Below are positions 25,197-31,281 of a stretch of DNA of 64,000 nt, piece by piece. The stretch is taken from NCBI GenBank assembly GCA_052380005.1, contig JBQTCJ010000001.1; one strand, given 5' to 3'. Made by a program: the position numbers and the translations under genes. Under the pieces are notes generated by a model. It did no database searches and was not told the DNA's origin. It was given only the letters and a program-made list of their open reading frames with translations. Numbering within the stretch: the stretch's first letter is position 1; the number at the start of each line of letters is the position of its first letter. The stretch is from Salinarimonas sp052380005 (lineage in GTDB: Bacteria; Pseudomonadota; Alphaproteobacteria; Rhizobiales; Beijerinckiaceae).

Positions 25197-25403
25197 GGAT
25201 TCGTCGTCGACCGTCACGTCGGCGAGCGCCGCATCCATGAAGGCGGCGAGCTCGTCGTCTGCCGCGTCCGCGGCTGCCACGATGAGTGATCGACGCCTGC
25301 ATTCCTCGGCGAAACCGCCAGCGCCGACGCCGGAATGCGCTGCTTCGGCCTCCCGCAGGCACGGCGTGCCGTGCCGCTCCCGTTCCCGTCGCGAACCGCT
25401 CAT
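25179..25403 (-). CDS. Small protein resembling the C-terminal half of MazE-family antitoxins
   Basis: A 74-residue reading frame whose ATG overlaps the pckA stop by four bases (ATGA), suggesting translational coupling. The middle, GGFAEECRRRSLIVAAADAAD, followed by an acidic FMDAALADVTVDDES tail, looks like the second half of the MazE-type antitoxins common in Hyphomicrobiales, in which a PGFAEEcRRQS segment is typical. The N-terminal half does not align and may have been shifted out of frame. No MazF/PemK toxin is nearby. It may be a worn antitoxin remnant or a small real gene. Confidence 0.45.
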   Translation of the reverse strand: MSGSRRERERHGTPCLREAEAAHSGVGAGGFAEECRRRSLIVAAADAADDELAAFMDAALADVTVDDESDARSR

Positions 25404-27034
25404 CCGCGCCCCCCGTCACCCCCCATGCTGCTCGACGGCGCCGCCGCGCGCACGTCGTCGTCCACGTCCGCCTCGAAGCGGGTGAAGTTCTCGCGGAACA
25501 TGGCGACGAGCTTGGCCGCCGTCTGCGCGAACTGCGCCTTGTTCTGCCAGGTCTTCACCGGGTAGAGGATGTGCGGCTCGATGCCCGGGACCGAGGTCGG
25601 CACGGCGAAGCCGAAATACGGGTCCTGCCGGAAGTCCGCCTTCGCCAGCGAGCCGTCGAGCGCCGCCGAGAGCAGGCGGCGCGTCACGCGGATCGGCATG
25701 CGCCGGCCGACCCCGTGCATGCCCCCGGTCCAGCCGGTGTTGACGAGCCAGCAGTCGACGTGGTGGCGCGCGATCAGCTCGCGCAGCATGTTGCCGTAGA
25801 CCGACGGCGGGCGCGGCATGAACGGCGCGCCGAAGCAGGTCGAGAACGTCGCCTGCGGCTCCGTCACGCCCTTCTCCGTGCCCGCGACCTTCGCCGTGTA
25901 GCCGGAGAGGAAATGGTACATCGCCTCGGCCGACGTGAGCTTGGCGATCGGCGGCAGGACGCCGAAGGCGTCGCAGGTGAGCATGACGATGTTCTTGGGC
26001 TGGCCCGCGCGCCCGCTCTCCACGGCGCCGGGGATGAACTCGAGCGGGTAGGCGCAGCGCGTGTTCTCGGTCTTGGACGCGTCGTCGAAGTCCGGCTCGC
26101 GGGTATGCGGGTCGACGACGACGTTCTCGAGCACCGTGCCGAAGCGCCGCGTGGTGGCGTAGATCTCCGGCTCGGCGTCGGCCGAGAGGCGGATCGTCTT
26201 GGCGTAGCAGCCGCCCTCGAAGTTGAACACGCCCTGCTGGCCCCAGCCGTGCTCGTCGTCGCCGATGAGCGGGCGGGCGGGATCATTGGAGAGCGTGGTC
26301 TTGCCGGTGCCGGAGAGGCCGAAGAACAGCGCCACGTCCTGCGGGCTCGACATGTTGGCCGAGCAGTGCATCGGCATGACGCCCTTCTCCGGCAGGACGA
26401 AGTTCAGGTAGGTGAAGACCGACTTCTTCATCTCGCCCGCGTAGGACGTGCCGCCGATCAGCACGATCTTGCGGGTGAGGTCCATGGCGATGACCGTCTG
26501 TGAGCGGCAGCCGTGGCGGGCGGGGTCGGCCTCGAAGCTCGGCAGGTCGATGATGGTCAGCTCCGGCACGAAGCTGCGCACCGTCTCCAGCTCGGGGCGG
26601 CGCAGCAGGTTCCTGATGAACAGCGAGTGCCAGGCGAGCTCCGTGTAGACGCGGGTGCGCACGCGGTGGTTCGGGTCCGCGCCGCCGAACAGGTCCTGCG
26701 CGAACAGCTCCCTGCCCTGCGCATGTGCCCGGAAGTCCTCGAGCAGGGTGTCGAACTGCGCGGGCGTGATCGCTCCGTTGGCGTCCCACCACACGGCATC
26801 CTCGGTCGTCGCGTCGCGCACCAGGAACTTGTCCTTGGGCGAGCGGCCCGTGTGCACGCCCGTCTCGGCGAGGAGCGCCCCGCCGGCCGCCAGCCGCGCC
26901 TCGCCGCGCGCGATGGACAGCTCGGTGAGCGCGGGCGCCTCGAGGTTCCAGTGCACGCGCGCGAGCCCGCGCAGGCCGATCGTGTCCGCGCCCTGGGCGC
27001 TGTTGTAGACGCCGAGATTCTCCACTTGCTCCAT
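25400..27034 (-). CDS. pckA: Phosphoenolpyruvate carboxykinase (ATP)
   Basis: A 544-residue ATP-type PEP carboxykinase, which turns oxaloacetate into PEP at the start of gluconeogenesis. Signature parts are GVHTGRSPKDKFLVRD near the N-terminus, GGTSYAGEMKKSVFT, the P-loop GLSGTGKTTLS and the metal-binding IGDDEHGWG. Start at 27034 (MEQVENLGVYN) has a GGAGG ribosome-binding site right before it. In many Hyphomicrobiales pckA is divergent from chvI-chvG; here the same orientation holds but about 10 kb of other genes lie between. Confidence 0.96.
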   Translation of the reverse strand: MEQVENLGVYNSAQGADTIGLRGLARVHWNLEAPALTELSIARGEARLAAGGALLAETGVHTGRSPKDKFLVRDATTEDAVWWDANGAITPAQFDTLLEDFRAHAQGRELFAQDLFGGADPNHRVRTRVYTELAWHSLFIRNLLRRPELETVRSFVPELTIIDLPSFEADPARHGCRSQTVIAMDLTRKIVLIGGTSYAGEMKKSVFTYLNFVLPEKGVMPMHCSANMSSPQDVALFFGLSGTGKTTLSNDPARPLIGDDEHGWGQQGVFNFEGGCYAKTIRLSADAEPEIYATTRRFGTVLENVVVDPHTREPDFDDASKTENTRCAYPLEFIPGAVESGRAGQPKNIVMLTCDAFGVLPPIAKLTSAEAMYHFLSGYTAKVAGTEKGVTEPQATFSTCFGAPFMPRPPSVYGNMLRELIARHHVDCWLVNTGWTGGMHGVGRRMPIRVTRRLLSAALDGSLAKADFRQDPYFGFAVPTSVPGIEPHILYPVKTWQNKAQFAQTAAKLVAMFRENFTRFEADVDDDVRAAAPSSSMGGDGGRG

Positions 27035-27240
27035 CCTCCTCGCATGCTGGTCCGCGACGGCGGGCGTACGGCGAACGCTACGGAAACGCCCGTGCGGCGC
27101 GTCCGGATGCGCACGGACGTTCACCCGCCGCGCGCAGCCGCATCGGTTTAGGCCTTAGCGCGGTGAGCGGCAACCGCACCGAAGGGTGGATGCGACATGC
27201 GGCGAGGGCATCCGTCAGCGGCAGAGGAAGAGCATCACCG

Positions 27241-27310
27241 AGAGTAATCCATCACATCTACGTGATATGCTTGCTGTATATAATATAAACCTATTTCTAG
27301 TTGCCATAAT
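27241..27310 (+). promoter_or_regulatory. A/T-rich promoter region with inverted repeat, upstream of the oxygenase-BASS-enamidase operon
   Basis: In this 70-base stretch 48 bases are A or T, against a very GC-rich background. It contains TATAAT (27279-27284), a candidate -10 element, and the inverted repeat ATCAC (27251-27255) with GTGAT (27262-27266), spaced by six bases, a candidate operator overlapping the -35 area. It is part of the 331-bp gap 27035-27365 between pckA and the oxygenase gene, where no other gene was seen. Confidence 0.6.
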
Positions 27311-27365
27311 GCCGACATCATTCATCCGCTACCTGGTCCCGTGAACGCAATCCGGGGATGCTTCA

Positions 27366-28433
27366 ATGACACACACCTCATGGACGCAGCCGCTCCACCT
27401 TCATCTCGACGATCGGACCCGCGATCGCCTCGCGACCTGCCTGCGCGACATCGTCTATCCGGCCGCGGGATTCGAGGCCTACGTCGAGACGATACGCGCG
27501 GCGTTCGCGCCGCTGACGGACGTCTTCGCGCCGGTCCGCGCCTTCCTGGACGAGGGGACGCCGGCCGACAGGCGGCCCGGCGCGATCAAGATCACGAACC
27601 TTCCCCTGTCCACCGCAATCCCGAAGCCGCCGCTCGATGCGTCGGCGCTCACGCGCATCGACAAGCCCGACTACCTGTCCGAGAACCTCCTCACCGCGAT
27701 CGCCTCCCTGTTCGGCGAGCCGTACTCGATGCACTGCGAGGGGCGCGGCCTCGTCAACAACCTGATCCCGACCCGGACGACGTCGGAGCAGATCACCGGC
27801 CTCGGCGCCTCGTCCGACCTGAGGTTCCACGCCGAGAATGCCGCCCTTCGCTTCCTCACGGAGCGCGACTGTGCGCCGGCTGCGCTCTTCCTCCTCGGTG
27901 TCGCGCAGGAGCCGACCCCGCCGCGAACCCGCCTGAGCGACGCACGTGCGGCGCTCGCGCTCGTCGATTCCGCCGATCGAGAGTTGCTGGCGCAACCGCT
28001 CTACGCCATCAAGCTGCCCTATCGCTGGCGCGGCTACCGGCCGGGCTACGACACGCTCTCGACACGCCTCGTGCCGCTCGTCGAGGAGGACGAGCGGGGT
28101 CTCGTCGTCCACGCCGCCTTCTACGGCGACATGATCGCGCACGTTGTCGATGCCGCGGCCGAGCGCGCCGCGCGTGCCTTCGAGGCGGCCTTGGAGGAGG
28201 TCTCCCACGACGTGATCGTCTCTCCCGGCGAGCTGATCGGCATCGACAACCGCACGACCCTGTACGCGCGAACGCCCTTCCGCGCCACGTTCGACGAGGA
28301 AGGGCGCGCCCGACGGTGGGTGCAGCGCGTGTTCGTGACGAAGGATCTGCGCGCCTTCTCCGACTGGGACGCGCCACAGGAGCGGGTCTACGCCCCGCGC
28401 TTCGAGGTCGCCAGCTCAACCGCCGCAGCGTAG
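27366..28433 (+). CDS. Fe(II)/2-oxoglutarate-dependent oxygenase-like protein (clavaminate synthase/VioC-like) with a Tyr in the metal site
   Basis: A 355-residue protein with the pattern of clavaminate synthase-like oxygenases that hydroxylate free amino acids or related small molecules (VioC, amino acid hydroxylases). The first metal motif H-x-E is present as FHAENA (His155, Glu157). The 2-oxoglutarate arginine region RWVQRVF is present (Arg321). The second metal histidine, expected in DNxxxxHxR, is replaced: the text is DNRTTLYARTPF, giving Tyr300, encoded TAC. It may therefore bind iron differently or be inactive. It is first in an operon with a BASS carrier and an enamidase homologue. 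Confidence 0.75.
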   Translation: MTHTSWTQPLHLHLDDRTRDRLATCLRDIVYPAAGFEAYVETIRAAFAPLTDVFAPVRAFLDEGTPADRRPGAIKITNLPLSTAIPKPPLDASALTRIDKPDYLSENLLTAIASLFGEPYSMHCEGRGLVNNLIPTRTTSEQITGLGASSDLRFHAENAALRFLTERDCAPAALFLLGVAQEPTPPRTRLSDARAALALVDSADRELLAQPLYAIKLPYRWRGYRPGYDTLSTRLVPLVEEDERGLVVHAAFYGDMIAHVVDAAAERAARAFEAALEEVSHDVIVSPGELIGIDNRTTLYARTPFRATFDEEGRARRWVQRVFVTKDLRAFSDWDAPQERVYAPRFEVASSTAAA

Positions 28434-28504
28434 AGGCCAGACCACTACACAAAGCCGCTCGCCGCTGCTAGAAAGCAACCTCTGAACGCTAGATCGGGGC
28501 TCCG

Positions 28505-29473
28505 ATGCGCGACCTGCTCACTCGCCTGCACCGCAACGGGCCGACGATCCTCGCCTTCGGCATCGTCCTGGGCCTCGCCGTTCCGTCTCTAGCCGAGCTG
28601 GCGCGGCCGGCTCTCCCTGCGACCGTATTCGCCTTCGTGCTCGGAACGTTGCTGCGGGTGGAGCCGTCCGCGATCCTGGCGCAGGTCCGGCGGCCGAGGA
28701 TCGCGCTCGCGCTGCCGTGCGCGATCGCGTTCCTGGCACCGGCGCTCGCGGCGGTCGCCGTCTCGCTCGCGGGCCTCCCCGCCGACCTCGCGCTGGCGAT
28801 CGTCCTCGGCGCCGCCGCTCCCCCGACGACGACGACGATCGCCGTGGCGCGCATGCTCGGGCTGGACGGCGCTCCCCCGCTCGCCGCGATGCTGGTCGCG
28901 ACCTTCGCCGCACCCCTCACCGTTCCCCTCGTGGCCGACCTGTTCGGCGGCCCGCGGATCAGCGCGCTCGACCTCGCGCAGGGGCTCGTCCTCCTCGTCG
29001 GCGGCGCGATAGTGACGGCCGCGCTGCTGCGGCGATTCGCGGCCGGGCCGCTCGCCCGGAACGGCGTCGTGATCGACGCCGCGATCGTGGTCTCTCTGCT
29101 CGTCTTCTCGCTCGCGACGATGGCGGGGGTGCGCGCGAGCATCGAGGCGGAGCCGGCCTTCGCTCTGGGCGTCATCGCCCTCGCCTACGCGACGAACCTC
29201 GGTCTCCAGGCGGTCGGCGCCGCACTCTTCCCGGGGGACGGCGCGACCCGGCTCGTCACCGGGCTTACGCTCGGGAACAAGAACGTCGGGCTCGTGTGGG
29301 CCGCGCTCGGGGCGCAGATCAGCCCGACCATGGCCCTGTACTTCGCCGCCTGCCAGCTGCCGATCTTCACCCTCCCGCGTGCCGCCCAATGGGTGCTCGG
29401 CGCGATCCGTCGCCGTGAGGCCCGGTACGCGTCCACCGGCAGACCGACGCCGAACCGAGGAGCCCCGCGATGA
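28505..29473 (+). CDS. Bile acid:sodium symporter (BASS) family transporter
   Basis: A 322-residue inner-membrane protein with about ten helices and a duplicated layout. The polar-helix motifs are visible as ILGAAAPPTTTTIAVARML and TGLTLGNKNVGLVWAALG, typical for BASS-type sodium-coupled carriers, which import bile acids, pantoate, 2-keto acids and related organic anions. Its ATGA overlap with the downstream enamidase homologue points to uptake of that enzyme's substrate or a precursor; this is inference from context. The oxygenase gene ends 71 bp upstream. Confidence 0.8.
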   Translation: MRDLLTRLHRNGPTILAFGIVLGLAVPSLAELARPALPATVFAFVLGTLLRVEPSAILAQVRRPRIALALPCAIAFLAPALAAVAVSLAGLPADLALAIVLGAAAPPTTTTIAVARMLGLDGAPPLAAMLVATFAAPLTVPLVADLFGGPRISALDLAQGLVLLVGGAIVTAALLRRFAAGPLARNGVVIDAAIVVSLLVFSLATMAGVRASIEAEPAFALGVIALAYATNLGLQAVGAALFPGDGATRLVTGLTLGNKNVGLVWAALGAQISPTMALYFAACQLPIFTLPRAAQWVLGAIRRREARYASTGRPTPNRGAPR

Positions 29474-30678
29474 TCGATCTCTTCCCCGATCGGTCCCCGG
29501 CCCGGCGCCGCAAGCTCGTCGTCGAGAACATCGGCCTCCTCCTCTCCGGGCGGCTCGAGCAGCCGATCCTCGACGCCGACACGATCGTCGCCGTCGGCGG
29601 CACGATCACCGCGGTGGGACGGCGCGCCGACTGCGACGTCGAGGAGGCGGACATCGTCGTCGATGCGCGCGGCACGACCGTGTGCCCCGGCCTGATCGAC
29701 GGCCACACGCATCCGACGCTCGGCGAGCACAGTCCACGCACGGACAACCATTCCTGGATACACCATTGCCTGCACGGCGGCACGACCACGATGATCTCGG
29801 CGGGCGAGGTGCACGTCGCCGGTCGGCCGACCGATCGAATCGGGGTGAAGGCGCTCGCCATCGCCGCGCAGCGCAGCTTCGCGGCGGCGCGCCCCTCCGG
29901 CGTCAAGATGATCGCCGGCGCGCCGCTGCTCGAGGAGGGGTTGCTCGAGGAGGATTTCCGGGAGCTCGCGGAGGCGGGTGTCGAGCTCGTCGGCGAGGTC
30001 GGGATCGGCTCGGTCGCCGACGTCGAGACCGCGCGCACGATGGTCGGATGGGCGCGCGCGAACGGGATGCGCTGCCTCACCCACACCGGCGGCCCCTCGA
30101 TTCCCGGCTCGCGGCTCATGACGGCGGAGGAGATACTCGCCATCGACCCGGACGTGATCGGGCACATCAACGGCGGGCACACCGCCTTCGCGCATTCGCA
30201 GATCCGCTGCCTGTGCGAGGGCTGCTCGCGGGCGATCGAGATCGTCCACAACGGCAACGCCTTCGCGGCGCTCTACGCCCTGAGGACCGCGACCGAGATG
30301 GGGCAGCTCGAGCGGATCGTGCTCGGCACCGACGCGCCGTCCGGCGCGGGCGTGCCGGCGCTCGGCATGCTGCGGCTCGTCGCCATGCTGTCGAGCTTCG
30401 GCGAGCTGCCGGCCGAGCAGGTCTTCTGCTTCGCGACCGGCAACACGGCGCGCGTGCACGGCCTCCCGCAGGGGATCTTGGCGCCGGACCGGCCTGCCGA
30501 TCTCGTGATCATGGACCGGGCGCAGGGCACGGCGGGGCGCACGCTGCTCGACAGCGTCGCGCTGGGCGACCTGCCGGGCATCGGCATGGTCCTGATCGAC
30601 GGCGTGCCCGTGCTGCGCCCCTCGCGCAACACGCCCCCCGCGACGACCCTTCCCGAGGCCCGCCGGAAGCCCCTCTGA
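29470..30678 (+). CDS. Enamidase-like amidohydrolase
   Basis: A 402-residue metal-dependent hydrolase of the amidohydrolase superfamily. From memory it matches Eubacterium barkeri enamidase, which opens the ring of 1,4,5,6-tetrahydro-6-oxonicotinate in nicotinate fermentation: the segments CLHGGTTTMISAGEVHVAGRP (parts), VGEVGIGSV, HTGGPSIPGS, HINGGHTAFAHS, GTDAPSGAGVPALGM and SRNTPPA all have close counterparts there. Metal ligands include the H-x-H of DGHTHPTLGEHS. Its likely job is hydrolysis of a cyclic amide or enamide. It overlaps the BASS gene by four bases. The true substrate is not known. Confidence 0.8.
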   Translation: MIDLFPDRSPARRRKLVVENIGLLLSGRLEQPILDADTIVAVGGTITAVGRRADCDVEEADIVVDARGTTVCPGLIDGHTHPTLGEHSPRTDNHSWIHHCLHGGTTTMISAGEVHVAGRPTDRIGVKALAIAAQRSFAAARPSGVKMIAGAPLLEEGLLEEDFRELAEAGVELVGEVGIGSVADVETARTMVGWARANGMRCLTHTGGPSIPGSRLMTAEEILAIDPDVIGHINGGHTAFAHSQIRCLCEGCSRAIEIVHNGNAFAALYALRTATEMGQLERIVLGTDAPSGAGVPALGMLRLVAMLSSFGELPAEQVFCFATGNTARVHGLPQGILAPDRPADLVIMDRAQGTAGRTLLDSVALGDLPGIGMVLIDGVPVLRPSRNTPPATTLPEARRKPL

Positions 30679-30738
30679 AACCCTCCGGCCCCCTCGACCG
30701 TACCTCTCCCCGTCCAGGCACGAGGAAGGGGAGCGCAC

Positions 30739-31281
30739 ATGATCGCGGCGCACACGGAACGGCGGATGCTGCAGGGGGCGATCCTGCTCGCCGGCTGCGT
30801 TCCCGTCTTCGCCGGGCTCGCCGGCGTGACGACGGGGACCGGGTTCGTCGGGAGCGGGAGCGGCGACGCTCTCGCGCGCGCCATCCCGCTGGAGAGCCAC
30901 GTGCGCTACCTGTCGGGCTTGCTCCTCGGCATCGGGCTCGCCTTCTGGGCGGCGGTGCCGCGGATCGAGGCGCACGGCGCCCGCGTGCGGCTGCTCGCCG
31001 GCATCGTCGTGATCGGTGGCCTCGCCCGCGTGCTCGGCGTCGTGGCCGACGGCCCGGCGGACGGGCCGATGACCGCGGCGCTCGCGATGGAGCTCGGCGT
31101 CACCCCGGCGCTCGCGCTCTGGCAGGGCCGCGTCGCCCGGCGCTGGGGGCCGGTAATGGCGGCGAGGCGCAACGCCGTCGACGCCTATTCGGCGGGCGTC
31201 GGCGCCCCCGCAGCGGGCGAGACGCGTTCGCCGGTCTCGGTCAGCTCGGGCTCGAGCTCCCGGCGCGACAGGAGCGTGTAG
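30739..31281 (+). CDS. DUF4345 domain-containing membrane protein
   Basis: A 180-residue protein with about four membrane helices; the first is LQGAILLAGCVPVFAGLAGV, and YLSGLLLGIGLAFWAAVP follows. The pattern fits DUF4345, a family without known function. It lies 60 bp after the enamidase homologue on the same strand. Its last 97 bases overlap the 3' end of the convergent RND transporter gene; this tail (about 30 residues, rich in Ser, Pro and Arg) is probably a read-through extension caused by loss of the original stop. Confidence 0.7.
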   Translation: MIAAHTERRMLQGAILLAGCVPVFAGLAGVTTGTGFVGSGSGDALARAIPLESHVRYLSGLLLGIGLAFWAAVPRIEAHGARVRLLAGIVVIGGLARVLGVVADGPADGPMTAALAMELGVTPALALWQGRVARRWGPVMAARRNAVDAYSAGVGAPAAGETRSPVSVSSGSSSRRDRSV

